A stretch of 64,000 nucleotides of DNA from contig CALKHP010000048.1 in assembly GCA_937988775.1 (NCBI GenBank), positions 89,730 to 153,729 of the forward strand, given 5' to 3'. How positions within the stretch are numbered: the first letter of the stretch is position 1; the number at the start of each line of letters is the position of its first letter. The position numbers and the translations under genes were made by a program. This DNA comes from an uncultured Alphaproteobacteria bacterium (GTDB taxonomy: Bacteria; Pseudomonadota; Alphaproteobacteria; Rhizobiales; Beijerinckiaceae). The notes under the pieces were generated by a model that worked only from the letters and a program-made list of their open reading frames with translations, was not told where the DNA came from and did not search any database. This document shows, one piece after another, positions 34,221 through 42,114 of the stretch.

Positions 34221-36515
34221 TCACGCGCCGTTGAGGCGCTTCCAGAGCATATCGGGCGTGGCCGGCATGTCGACATGTTGCAGGCCGCGCGCCCGCGCAA
34301 CGGCATCGACCACGGCGTTCATCACCGCCGGGCATGAGCCGATCGAGCCGGCCTCGCCCGCGCCCTTGATGCCGAGCGGGTTGGTGGTCGAGGGCACGTT
34401 GCGCGTCTCGAAATGGAAATTCGGCAGGTTGTCGGCGCGCGGCATGGCGTAATCCATGAAGCTCGCCGACAGGAGCTGGCCTTCGGCGTCGTAGACCGCC
34501 TGCTCCATCAGCGCCTGGCCGATGCCCTGCGCCACGCCGCCATGCACCTGGCCCTCGAGCAGCAGCGGGTTCACCGTCGTGCCGAAATCGTCGCACACCG
34601 TGTAGCGCTGGATGGCGACGGTGCCGGTCGCCGGATCGATCTCCAGTTCGGCGATATGGGTGCCGTTCGGATAGGTCGCGTTGGGCGGCGTGAAATCGCC
34701 CTCGGCCGTCACCGCCTCCTGGCCGAATTCGGCCGCCAGCTCGGCGAAGCTGACGCGGCGGTCGGTGCCGGCGATACGCACCGCGCCGCCGCTCAGTTCG
34801 AGATCGGCGACGCCGGCTTCGAGCTTGCCGGCGGCGAGCGTCTTCAATTTCTCGGACAGGTTGGTGGCCGAGACATAGGCGGAAACGCCGCCGATCGGGA
34901 TCGAGCGCGAGCCGCCGGTGCCGTGGCCGGTGGCGACGGTTTTCGTATCGCCCTGCACGACACGGATGCGCGCGATCGGCACGTCGAGCACCTGGGCCGC
35001 GAATTGCGCATAGGCGGTGGCATGGCCCTGCCCGTTCGATTGCGTGCCGGAATACAGCGTCACGCCGCCATCGGCATCGACATGCATCTTGACCGCCTCG
35101 CCCTCGCCCCAGGCGGTGCATTCGATATAGGTCGCAAGCCCGATGCCGCGCAGCTTGCCGGCCTTTTTCGACTCGCGCAGCCGCGCGCCGAAACCGTCCC
35201 AATCCGCCGCTTCCATGGCGCGCGTCATGTGGCCGTCGAACTCGCCGACATCATAGGTGCGCCCGCCGACCGGCGTCTTGTACGGCATGGCGGACGGCTT
35301 GATGAAGTTGAGCCGCCTGAGCTTCTCCGGCTTGATGCCGCTCTCGCGCGCCGCGTAATCGACGAGCCGCTCGAGCACGTAGGCCGCCTCCGGGCGGCCG
35401 GCGCCGCGATAGGCATCGGTCGGCGTGGTGTGGGTGAAGACGCCGCGCACCCGGATGAAGATCGCCTTGGTCGCGTAGACGCCGGTCAGCATCGTCGCGC
35501 CGAGATAGTGGATATACGGCCCGAACTGCGACATGTAGGCGCCGAGATTGCCGATCACGTCGAAGCGCATGGCGAGGAACTTGCCGCGCGCGTCGAGCGC
35601 CACTTCGGCGATGGTGACGTTGTCGCGGCCATGCGCGTCGGCCACGAAATGGTCGGAGCGGTCGGCGACCCATTTCACCGGCCGCTTGAGCCGGCGCGCC
35701 GCTTCGCCGGCAAGCGCGTATTCGCGGTAGCTGAAGGATTTGGTGCCGAAGCCGCCGCCGACATCCGGGGTGATGACGCGCAACTGCTCCGGCTTGATCT
35801 TGAACACACTTCCCGCCAGCGTGTCGCGCACGCCATGCACGCCCTGGCTGGTCAGCGTCAGGGTCAGCAGCTTGGCGGGCGCGTCATATTCGGCGAGCAC
35901 GCCGCGCGGCTCCATGTAGTTCGCCACCAGCCGGTTGTTGCGGATGGTGAGCTTCACGGTGCGCGCCGCCTTGGCGAAGGCGGAATCGACGCTCGCCGCA
36001 TCGCCCATCGTCGTGTCGTAGGAGACGTTGCCCTTGACGTCGGACCACACCTGGCCGGCATCGGCGCGCAACGCATCGAGCGGCTCGACGACCGCCGGCA
36101 GCACCGTCCAGTCGATGACGATCGCTTCGGCCGCGTCGCGCGCCGTCTGCACGTCGTCGGCGACGATGAAGGCGACCGCGTCGCCGACATGGCGCGCCTC
36201 GCCTTTGGCCAGCAGCGGGATATCCTTGACCGGCGTCTTGCTGCCGTCGCCATTCGGCAGCGGCGCCAGGCAAGGCACGTCGCCAAGCTCGGTGAGGTCC
36301 TCGGCCGTCAGCACCAGCCGCACGCCCTTCAGGGCGCGCGCCGCCGCGACATCGGCGATCCTGAAGCTGGCATGGGCATGGGGCGAACGCAGCACGACCG
36401 CGTGCAGCAACCGCTCGGGGTGGAAATCGTCGGTATAATGTCCGGCGCCAGTGACGAACCGGCGGTCCTCCACGCGGCGGACAGGCTGGCCGACACCAAA
36501 TTTCATGGGGCGCAT
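34221..36515 (-). CDS. Molybdopterin-binding xanthine dehydrogenase/CoxL-family subunit (form II)
   Basis: A 764-residue large subunit of the aldehyde/xanthine oxidoreductase family, with the N-terminal a/b-hammerhead (about residues 15-125) and two Mo-binding regions. AYRGAGR at 368-374 is the form II signature, not the AYxCSFR of true CO dehydrogenase. GAGEAGSIGSCPA near the C-terminus holds the catalytic Glu. No FAD or 2Fe-2S subunit gene lies beside it, so it is an orphan or uses subunits encoded elsewhere. The substrate is unknown. Confidence 0.9.
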   Translation of the reverse strand: MRPMKFGVGQPVRRVEDRRFVTGAGHYTDDFHPERLLHAVVLRSPHAHASFRIADVAAARALKGVRLVLTAEDLTELGDVPCLAPLPNGDGSKTPVKDIPLLAKGEARHVGDAVAFIVADDVQTARDAAEAIVIDWTVLPAVVEPLDALRADAGQVWSDVKGNVSYDTTMGDAASVDSAFAKAARTVKLTIRNNRLVANYMEPRGVLAEYDAPAKLLTLTLTSQGVHGVRDTLAGSVFKIKPEQLRVITPDVGGGFGTKSFSYREYALAGEAARRLKRPVKWVADRSDHFVADAHGRDNVTIAEVALDARGKFLAMRFDVIGNLGAYMSQFGPYIHYLGATMLTGVYATKAIFIRVRGVFTHTTPTDAYRGAGRPEAAYVLERLVDYAARESGIKPEKLRRLNFIKPSAMPYKTPVGGRTYDVGEFDGHMTRAMEAADWDGFGARLRESKKAGKLRGIGLATYIECTAWGEGEAVKMHVDADGGVTLYSGTQSNGQGHATAYAQFAAQVLDVPIARIRVVQGDTKTVATGHGTGGSRSIPIGGVSAYVSATNLSEKLKTLAAGKLEAGVADLELSGGAVRIAGTDRRVSFAELAAEFGQEAVTAEGDFTPPNATYPNGTHIAELEIDPATGTVAIQRYTVCDDFGTTVNPLLLEGQVHGGVAQGIGQALMEQAVYDAEGQLLSASFMDYAMPRADNLPNFHFETRNVPSTTNPLGIKGAGEAGSIGSCPAVMNAVVDAVARARGLQHVDMPATPDMLWKRLNGA

Positions 36516-36651
36516 ACGTCAATCTCCGAGGCGGCTGAAAACAGGATGGCGCGATCATCGCACGCATGGCTGAAACGGCAAGACAGGTCTGCTTCTCATT
36601 ATTCCCCCGCCGGCGTACAACGTCTAGCGCCTGTTGCGCCCGGAGTTCGCC

Positions 36652-36720
36652 ATGAACCTCTCCGCCCCGCCCCGTTTGACCGTGTCCCGCGACACGGATG
36701 CGCCGGCAAGCCACCGTTGA
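36652..36720 (+). CDS. Possible 22-codon leader peptide upstream of the histidine kinase
   Basis: An ATG at 36652 with GGAG 6 bases upstream opens a 22-residue frame. Its TGA (36718-36720) overlaps the TTG proposed as the kinase start (36717-36719). The kinase itself has no visible Shine-Dalgarno, so translation could be coupled through this leader. It may equally be chance. Confidence 0.3.
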   Translation: MNLSAPPRLTVSRDTDAPASHR

Positions 36721-38546
36721 GCGTCTTCCGCATCGCCGGCAAGACGGCACGCGATCTGAGCGCCGGGCAGATCCTGCAATTGATGGGCGCGTGCGGGCTG
36801 GCGCTGATTCTGCTCGGCACCTCCTATCTCGCCTGGTCGGAACATCGCTCGATCGCGGCATCCAACGCGCGCGCGCTGCGCAGCACCGCCTATTTCCTCA
36901 CCGATCACGGCGATCGCCTGCTCGAGGTCGCCTCGATCGCGCTCAACACCACGTCCGACGCCATCGCCAAGCGCTCCTGGGACAGCATCGAGCATGATTC
37001 CGATCTCCAGCGCCAGTTGAGGGCGACCATCAGCGGCATGCCGCATATCGACGACATCTGGCTGAACGATGCCAGCGGCCGGCTGCGCCTGACCAGCCTC
37101 GCCTTTCCGACGCCGGTCTCCAATGCCAGCGACCGCCTCGTGTTTTCGGAGGCCAGGGCGAGCCACGGCGAGATGGTCGCCGGCGAGCGCATCGTCGGCA
37201 AGGTCATCCACCAGCCGACCTTCCTACTCGCGCGCCGGCTCCAGGACCAAAGCGGCGCCTTCAACGGCATGGTCTCGGTCACGGCGGACTTGAGCTATTT
37301 CTCCGACTACTGGAGCAAGGTGAAGCTGCCCGCCGGCACCGTGGTCTCGTTGATGCGGGCCTCCGCCTCCTCCGAGGTCCTGGTGCAATTCCCCGAACCG
37401 CCGCCGGGCAAGAAGCCCAAGACACCCGGCATCTGGAAGCAATACGCCGCGGAACCGGCGGCGACGCGCGGCGCCACCTTCGAGACCGGGGCGGCGGTCC
37501 TGCGCCAGATCGGCCATCTGCCGCTCTACATCGCGATCGAGGCGCCGCCCGATGCCGCGCTGCGGGGATGGTATGGCTGGCTCACCATGACGCTGCCCTT
37601 CGCCGGCTTTGCCTTCCTGTGCCTGTCGGGACTGATGGTCGCCGGCCTGATGCAGAACCGGCGCGAGACGGCGACGCGGACCGAGCTGGAACAGGCCCAG
37701 AAGCGCCTGATCGAGGTCAATGCCGGCCTCGAGAATGCCATCGCCCAGCGCACCGCCGAACTGACCGAGACCAACGAGGACGTCCAGCGCTTCGCCTATA
37801 TCGTCAGCCACGACCTCCGGGCGCCGCTGATCAACATCATGGGCTTCACCAGCGAACTGGCCGCGTTGCGCGGCCAGATCGGCGCCATCCTGTTGCCGCA
37901 GGCGGCCGGCGCGCACGGCTCCCCGCCAGCCCCGGAGCAGGTCGGCGGCGGCGATGCGCTGGCCGCCAACCGGGTCCTGCTGGAGGATTTCGACGAAGCG
38001 CTCGGCTTCATCAAGTCGTCGATCGACAAGATGGACCGCCTCATCAATGCCATCCTGTCGCTGTCCCGTCAGGGCGGCCGCCGCTTCGAGATCGCGCCGG
38101 TCGACATGAACGCGCTGCTGCATGCCATCGGCGACGCCACCGCGCATCAGCTGCTGGAGGCGGAGGCCGACCTCGTCATCGAGGATCTGCCGCCGCTGGA
38201 GGGCGACCGGCTCGCCATGGAGCAGATTTTCTCCAATCTCATCGATAATGCCGTGAAATATCTGCGCCCCGGCGTGCCGGGCCGGATCAAGGTCAGCGCC
38301 CGGCGCGCCGGCTCCTTCATCGTCTACATCGTGCAAGATAACGGCCGCGGCATCTCGCCTGACGACTACAAGCGTATTTTTGAACTTTTCCGGCGCTCGG
38401 GCGTTCAGGACCGGCAAGGAGAGGGTATCGGCCTCGCCAACGTCAAGGCGCTGGTGCGGAGACTGGGGGGTGTGGTCACGGTCGAGAGCGAACTCGGCGC
38501 CGGCACCGTTTTCAAGGTCACGCTGCCCCAGCGATGCAGGGCGTGA
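36717..38546 (+). CDS. Membrane sensor histidine kinase
   Basis: A protein of about 609 residues: transmembrane helix (about 22-40), periplasmic sensor region (about 45-285, dCache-like in size), second helix (about 288-311), a coiled linker, HisKA with VSHDLRAPL (phospho-His near 364), and HATPase with N box NLIDNAVKY, G1 DNGRGIS and G2 GEGIGLANVK. The start is uncertain: TTG 36717, or ATG 36783, which would trim the first helix slightly. A response regulator gene follows about 100 bases downstream. The antisense frame belongs to nothing; the molybdoenzyme gene is divergent. Confidence 0.88.
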   Translation: MSVFRIAGKTARDLSAGQILQLMGACGLALILLGTSYLAWSEHRSIAASNARALRSTAYFLTDHGDRLLEVASIALNTTSDAIAKRSWDSIEHDSDLQRQLRATISGMPHIDDIWLNDASGRLRLTSLAFPTPVSNASDRLVFSEARASHGEMVAGERIVGKVIHQPTFLLARRLQDQSGAFNGMVSVTADLSYFSDYWSKVKLPAGTVVSLMRASASSEVLVQFPEPPPGKKPKTPGIWKQYAAEPAATRGATFETGAAVLRQIGHLPLYIAIEAPPDAALRGWYGWLTMTLPFAGFAFLCLSGLMVAGLMQNRRETATRTELEQAQKRLIEVNAGLENAIAQRTAELTETNEDVQRFAYIVSHDLRAPLINIMGFTSELAALRGQIGAILLPQAAGAHGSPPAPEQVGGGDALAANRVLLEDFDEALGFIKSSIDKMDRLINAILSLSRQGGRRFEIAPVDMNALLHAIGDATAHQLLEAEADLVIEDLPPLEGDRLAMEQIFSNLIDNAVKYLRPGVPGRIKVSARRAGSFIVYIVQDNGRGISPDDYKRIFELFRRSGVQDRQGEGIGLANVKALVRRLGGVVTVESELGAGTVFKVTLPQRCRA

Positions 38547-38648
38547 CATGAGATCACCCGCCAGTCAGGAGCATGCGACGCACGGCTCGCGCTTGGGAGC
38601 GTCCGAACCGGAATTCTGCTATATGCAGCCATGCTGCAAGAGGACACC

Positions 38649-39086
38649 ATGGGTATTGCTGTAAAAATCGTGATGGTCGAGGATGATGAGGGCCATGCCC
38701 GTCTCATCGAGAAGAATATCCGGCGCGCCGGCGTGGCCAACGACATCGCGGCCTTCAGCGATGGCACCAGCGCCTTGCATTACCTGTTCTCGGCCGACGG
38801 CCTGCGCAGCGAGGCCAACCCGCATCCGACGCTGATCCTGCTCGACCTCAACCTGCCCGACATGTCGGGCATTGAAATCCTGAAGCGCATCAAGGAGGAC
38901 GATCACCTGCGCTGCGCGCCGGTCGTCGTGCTCACCACCACCGATGACAAGGGCGAAATCCAGCGCTGCTACGAACTCGGCTGCAACGTCTACATCACCA
39001 AGCCGCTGAATTACGACAGCTTTGCCGACGCCATCCGGCAGCTCGGCCTGTTCTTCAGCGTCATTCAGATTCCGGAGCCGGCGTGA
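38649..39086 (+). CDS. Single-domain response regulator (Rcp1-like)
   Basis: A 145-residue receiver without output domain. The acidic pocket is EDD (residues 11-13), phospho-acceptor Asp66 (LLDLNLPDMSG) and Lys118 (ITKPL). The long alpha3-alpha4 segment (ILKRIKEDDHLRCAPVVVLTT) is typical of Rcp1-type regulators that follow phytochrome or Cache kinases. The start ATG 38649 has AAGAGGA upstream. Its stop overlaps the next gene's GTG by four bases, so it probably relays phosphate with its neighbours. Confidence 0.9.
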   Translation: MGIAVKIVMVEDDEGHARLIEKNIRRAGVANDIAAFSDGTSALHYLFSADGLRSEANPHPTLILLDLNLPDMSGIEILKRIKEDDHLRCAPVVVLTTTDDKGEIQRCYELGCNVYITKPLNYDSFADAIRQLGLFFSVIQIPEPA

Positions 39087-40153
39087 GCGACCCAAAGAAG
39101 ACCAGGCTGCTTTACATCGACGACGACCAGGCGCTGGGGCGCCTTCTCCAGAAACAGCTCGAGCGCCTCGGTTACGCCGTGCGCCACGTCGCGGATGGCG
39201 CGAGCGGGCTCGCCGCCATCGCGCAAGGCGGCATCGATGTCGTGGTGCTCGATCACTATATGCCCGGCCAGGACGGGCTCGCGACGCTGGCCGCCATCCG
39301 CGCGCTGGAAGACCCGCCGCCGGTGATCTACGCGACCGGGACCAATGACGGCAAGGTCGCGGTCGCGGCGCTCAAGGCCGGCGCCGCCGATTACGTCCTC
39401 AAGGATTTGTCCGGCGAGTTTCCCACCCTGCTCCACGCCGCCGTCGAGGCCGCGCTGGAGGCCGTGCAGTTGCGGCGCGCCAAGCAGGAATCCGAGCAGG
39501 AGCTGCGCACCTCGCGCGACAATTACCGGACGCTCGCCGCCGAACGGGCCGTGCTGCTGCGCGAGGTCAACCACCGCGTCGGCAACAGCCTGCAACTGGT
39601 CGCCTCCTTCCTGCACCTGCATGCCGCCTCCTCCGGGCTCGAGGAGGTCAAGATGGCGCTCGCGGAAGCCAATAGCCGCGTCATGGCCGTGGCCCAGGTG
39701 CATCGGCGGCTGTTCTCCACCGAAAAGATCCAGCGCGTGCCGCTCGACGACTATCTTTCCGGCCTGCTCGGCGATCTCAGCCGATCGACCGAGAGCAGCC
39801 GCGCCATGGATGACCTGGAGTTGAAGGCCGAAAGGATCGATGTCGATGCCGATCACGCCGTTGCCCTCGGCATGATCGTCACGGAACTCGTCATCAATGC
39901 GGTCAAATACGCTTACCCCGACGGCACCGGCCCGGTGCGGGTCGTGCTGCGGCGCTTGAACGAGGCCCGCGCCGAACTGACGGTCGAGGATGACGGCATC
40001 GGCCTCGCCGAAACCAAGCCCAAGGGCTCGGGGCTCGGCCATACCATCGTCAGCGCCATGGCATCCAAGCTCGACGGCAGCTTCCGCTATGAAACGCGCC
40101 AGCCGGGCCTCGCGGCCCGGCTGGAATTCGCCATCGAAAATCGCGACGGCTAA
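39083..40153 (+). CDS. Receiver-HisKA_2 hybrid histidine kinase
   Basis: A 356-residue soluble protein: receiver (residues 1-125; Asp57 in VVLDHYMPGQDG, Lys107 in VLKDL), coiled linker, HisKA_2 dimer domain with REVNHRVGNSLQ (phospho-His164), and HATPase (about 235-350; VTELVINAVKYAYP, DDGIGL). HisKA_2/HWE kinases are the usual phosphodonors of PhyR in alphaproteobacteria, and phyR lies 2.7 kb away. It starts at GTG 39083, overlapping the upstream receiver gene, and looks like the third step of a kinase-receiver-kinase relay. Confidence 0.9.
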   Translation: MSDPKKTRLLYIDDDQALGRLLQKQLERLGYAVRHVADGASGLAAIAQGGIDVVVLDHYMPGQDGLATLAAIRALEDPPPVIYATGTNDGKVAVAALKAGAADYVLKDLSGEFPTLLHAAVEAALEAVQLRRAKQESEQELRTSRDNYRTLAAERAVLLREVNHRVGNSLQLVASFLHLHAASSGLEEVKMALAEANSRVMAVAQVHRRLFSTEKIQRVPLDDYLSGLLGDLSRSTESSRAMDDLELKAERIDVDADHAVALGMIVTELVINAVKYAYPDGTGPVRVVLRRLNEARAELTVEDDGIGLAETKPKGSGLGHTIVSAMASKLDGSFRYETRQPGLAARLEFAIENRDG

Positions 40154-40255
40154 AGCAAGTTCGTCTGTCGCGAATTTGCTTCAGCCATAATTAGCGAGCA
40201 AATTCATCGGATTATACCGAACCGATTGGCTCGGCATAATCCGATTTTGCTCTAG
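40152..40255 (-). repeat. Two-hairpin dispersed repeat, copy R1
   Basis: Reverse-oriented copy of an element of about 105 bp. One hairpin is AGAGCAAAATCGGATTATG..CATAATCCGATGAATTTGCTC, the other built on AGCAAATTCGCGACAGACGAACTTGCT. It fills the whole spacer between two genes and overlaps the stop codon of the lipoprotein gene. Related copies are at 41750-41852, 41981-42087 and 48705-48755. Confidence 0.75.
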
Positions 40256-40518
40256 CGGCAGACGCGCCGTCCGTAATGGCGGCTGTAATAGCAATGGCGC
40301 CGTGGCGTGGTCGCCGCACCGACAATCGCGCCGCCGGCCGCGCCGATCGCGCCGCCGGCAACCGCGCCGCCAACGGTGCCGCTGGCAACGCCGCCGATCA
40401 CCGCGCCGCCGGCACCACCGATCGCCGCGCCCGACAGGGCACGATCCGTGCGGGTGGTTCCGCAGGCGGCAAGGCCGAGGCCGAGGCACGAGACGAGAAT
40501 AACACTGCGTAACATCAT
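40252..40518 (-). CDS. Small glycine-zipper lipoprotein
   Basis: An 88-residue outer-membrane-type lipoprotein. The signal ends in LAAC (lipobox Cys19), followed by a Gly/Ala-rich region of repeated 'GGAIGAAGG'-like steps forming glycine-zipper helices, and a basic tail CYYSRHYGRRVCR. Similar small proteins (17-kDa antigen/YMGG-type) are often stress induced. An EcfG-type promoter at 40565-40590 points at it, supporting general stress control. Confidence 0.82.
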   Translation of the reverse strand: MMLRSVILVSCLGLGLAACGTTRTDRALSGAAIGGAGGAVIGGVASGTVGGAVAGGAIGAAGGAIVGAATTPRRHCYYSRHYGRRVCR

Positions 40519-40564
40519 TTTTCTCCCAAAGTGATGGGCCTCTGCATCAGCCCTCAGGCTTCAC

Positions 40565-40590
40565 AACGCCGCATGCAGCGACATGGTTCC
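40565..40590 (-). promoter_or_regulatory. EcfG-type promoter upstream of the glycine-zipper lipoprotein
   Basis: On the minus strand GGAAC (40590-40586), 17 bases, CGTT (40568-40565). This matches the alphaproteobacterial general stress sigma factor consensus GGAAC-N16/17-CGTT. It ends 47 bases before the start codon. Confidence 0.7.
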
Positions 40591-40628
40591 GACAAGTCCG
40601 CCATGGCAGGCAATCATGGCCACGCAAT

Positions 40629-40653
40629 GGAACCAGCCTGCCGATCGGGCGTT
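40629..40653 (+). promoter_or_regulatory. EcfG-type promoter upstream of the DUF883-like gene
   Basis: GGAAC (40629-40633), 16 bases, CGTT (40650-40653), 71 bases before the ATG at 40725. It is back-to-back with the promoter at 40565-40590. Confidence 0.7.
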
Positions 40654-40724
40654 CTCTGCGGGACGGCCGGCGCCGACCACAGCGCCGACTCGCGATATCC
40701 TATAGCGGAACGAGGGCTTTCCCA

Positions 40725-41069
40725 ATGGTTGGCAAGAACGACATCGACACCTCCGATCTCGGCAAGACGTTCGAGGGCATGCGCGCCGATATTTCCCGGC
40801 TGAGCGAGATCATCGCCGACCTGACCAAGTCGCAGGCCGACCAGGCGGCCGGAAAGGTCCAGGGCGCGGTGAGTGGCGTCGCCGACACGCTCTCCGGCAC
40901 GGCCGCGCGCATGGCCAAGAGCGGCCAGGCGATCGCCTCGGATGCGCAGGACCAGTTGCGCAGCGTCGGCAGCGAACTCGAGAACCAGATCACCCGCAAC
41001 CCGTGGGCCGCGATCCTGGTCGCCGGCGCCGTCGGGCTGATGATGGGCGCCGCGAGCCGCCGCAGCTAG
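40725..41069 (+). CDS. ElaB/YqjD/DUF883-like membrane-anchored protein
   Basis: A 114-residue protein: a long amphipathic helical region (about 1-85) and a C-terminal membrane helix preceded by RNPWAAILVAGAVGLMMGA, the typical ElaB/YqjD tail. E. coli members are tail-anchored, stationary-phase proteins that bind ribosomes. The upstream EcfG-type promoter fits a stress role. A hairpin terminator follows at 41098-41123. Confidence 0.85.
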   Translation: MVGKNDIDTSDLGKTFEGMRADISRLSEIIADLTKSQADQAAGKVQGAVSGVADTLSGTAARMAKSGQAIASDAQDQLRSVGSELENQITRNPWAAILVAGAVGLMMGAASRRS

Positions 41070-41097
41070 AGCGGCCACCTTTCCTGCCAATACGATC

Positions 41098-41123
41098 AGA
41101 ACCCCGGCCCCGGCAGGGGTTCT
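41098..41123 (+). terminator. Hairpin terminator after the DUF883-like gene
   Basis: Stem AGAACCCC/GGGGTTCT (41098-41105 with 41116-41123) with a 10-base GC-rich loop, followed by GCGTTTG. The T tract is weak, so termination strength is uncertain. Confidence 0.5.
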
Positions 41124-41141
41124 GCGTTTGGCGGGCGAGGC

Positions 41142-41237
41142 ATGCCACCGGCCGAAAAGCAGCGCCGCCCCACGATGGAGGCGGCACTGGCTTTCGATGA
41201 TGAATTGGCGCGCCAGTTCAAGGGCGGAGCAAGGTAG
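41142..41237 (+). CDS. Possible 31-residue small protein
   Basis: ATG 41142 with GGGCGAGG upstream, then MPPAEKQRRPTMEAALAFDD and a short rest ending at TAG 41237. It is hydrophilic, with no homology I recognise. It lies in the spacer between the DUF883-like and DUF3309 genes. It could be a real small protein or a chance frame. Confidence 0.25.
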   Translation: MPPAEKQRRPTMEAALAFDDELARQFKGGAR

Positions 41238-41254
41238 CAGCAGATGAACCTGCT

Positions 41255-41413
41255 CTAGATCCTGCCCATGAGCAGCAGGATCAGCAGGATCACCACCACC
41301 AGGCCAAGCCCGCCCGACGGGCCATAGCCCCACCGGCCGCTATAGCCCCAGGTCGGCAGGGCGCCAATCAGGGCCAGGATCAGAATAATCAGGACGATCG
41401 TGCCAAGTGACAT
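41255..41413 (-). CDS. DUF3309 family small membrane protein
   Basis: A 52-residue protein starting MSLGTIVLIILILALIGALP, followed by TWGYSGRWGYGPSGG and a second hydrophobic stretch ending LMGRI. This two-helix layout with the WGYS..WGYGPSGG middle is the DUF3309 signature. Function is unknown, but such genes are common members of general stress regulons in alphaproteobacteria. An EcfG-type promoter lies at 41454-41479. Confidence 0.85.
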   Translation of the reverse strand: MSLGTIVLIILILALIGALPTWGYSGRWGYGPSGGLGLVVVILLILLLMGRI

Positions 41414-41453
41414 AGGTCAGCCTCCGTATTTCGGGTCTCGCGTCTAGTCGAAC

Positions 41454-41479
41454 AACACGTGATCCCAGTGCACTGTTCC
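41454..41479 (-). promoter_or_regulatory. EcfG-type promoter of the DUF3309 gene
   Basis: Minus strand GGAAC (41479-41475), 17 bases, TGTT (41457-41454). The -10 has T in place of the common C. It is divergent from the promoter at 41506-41531. Confidence 0.6.
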
Positions 41480-41505
41480 AAAAAACCCGCGCGAGGCAGG
41501 ATCAT

Positions 41506-41531
41506 GGAACCACACCGCGCCGGATGGCGTT
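41506..41531 (+). promoter_or_regulatory. EcfG-type promoter of the DUF1328 gene
   Basis: GGAAC (41506-41510), 17 bases, CGTT (41528-41531), 40 bases before the ATG at 41572. Confidence 0.7.
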
Positions 41532-41571
41532 GGAACAGACGGAAACAACGCCAACCGAATGGAGGCAGACC

Positions 41572-41751
41572 ATGCTGAGCTGGGCCATAACCTTCCTCGT
41601 CATTGCACTGATCGCTGCCGCGCTTGGCTTCGGCGGCCTTGCCGGCACCGCCATGTCGGCCGCGCAGATCGTCTTCGGCGTCGCGCTCGTGCTGTTCGTC
41701 ATTTCAGCTCTGGCCGGCGTCCTGCGCCGCGGCTCGGACCAGGCCCGCTAG
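41572..41751 (+). CDS. DUF1328 (YtjA-type) small membrane protein
   Basis: A 59-residue protein with two hydrophobic helices, beginning MLSWAITFLVIALIAAALGF and containing GTAMSAAQIVFGVALVLF, the DUF1328 pattern. The start has GGAGG 9 bases upstream; an upstream in-frame ATG at 41524 would lie on the -10 of the EcfG-type promoter and is unlikely. Members are often induced by stress. Confidence 0.88.
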   Translation: MLSWAITFLVIALIAAALGFGGLAGTAMSAAQIVFGVALVLFVISALAGVLRRGSDQAR

Positions 41752-41852
41752 GGCAAAATCGCATTACACGCGAGTCACCTGACTCCATGTAATACCATGA
41801 ATTTACTCGGTAATTTTAAACAGAGCAGCTCGCCCGCTGCGGACCTGCTCCA
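41750..41852 (+). repeat. Two-hairpin dispersed repeat, copy R2
   Basis: Begins at the DUF1328 stop codon with AGGGCAAAATCGCATTACA and continues through ATGTAATACCATGAATTTAC, then a diverged second hairpin AGAGCAGCTCGCCCGCTGCGG. Same orientation as R3, more diverged. Confidence 0.65.
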
Positions 41853-41882
41853 CCTTGAAAATGGAAAACCGGAGGATGATCC

Positions 41883-41957
41883 ATGCGCTGGATTGTATTG
41901 CTGATGCTCGGTGTGCCGCTGCCGATCCTGTTGTTGATGGGCTTCATGCACTGGTGA
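41883..41957 (+). CDS. 24-residue hydrophobic small protein
   Basis: ATG 41883 with GGAGGATG 8 bases upstream. It encodes MRWIVLLMLGVPLPILLLMG plus FMHW, a single membrane helix with aromatic ends. The strong ribosome-binding site and its position between two copies of a dispersed repeat, amid other small membrane protein genes, support a real gene. Function unknown. Confidence 0.55.
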   Translation: MRWIVLLMLGVPLPILLLMGFMHW

Positions 41958-41980
41958 GGCCGGAAGGAATGCGGCGGGGG

Positions 41981-42087
41981 CTAGAGCAAAATCGAATTAT
42001 ATGGAGTCATCAGGCTCGATATAATTCGATGAATTTGCTCGATAATTTTGACATGGAGCAAGTTCGCAACAGGCGAACTTGCTCTAA
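41981..42087 (+). repeat. Two-hairpin dispersed repeat, copy R3
   Basis: The best-formed copy. Hairpin one pairs AGAGCAAAATCGAATTATAT with ATATAATTCGATGAATTTGC, and hairpin two is GAGCAAGTTCGCAACAGGCGAACTTGCTC. It lies 28 bases beyond the phyR stop codon and may act as its terminator. Confidence 0.8.
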
Positions 42088-42114
42088 ACGCCCCCGCCTT
42101 CCGTCCGATCGTCC

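Noticed and set aside
34413..36716. Long plus-strand frame running into the histidine kinase
   Set aside because: It lies opposite the molybdoenzyme gene, which has clear family motifs. Only the part from about 36717 encodes kinase sequence.
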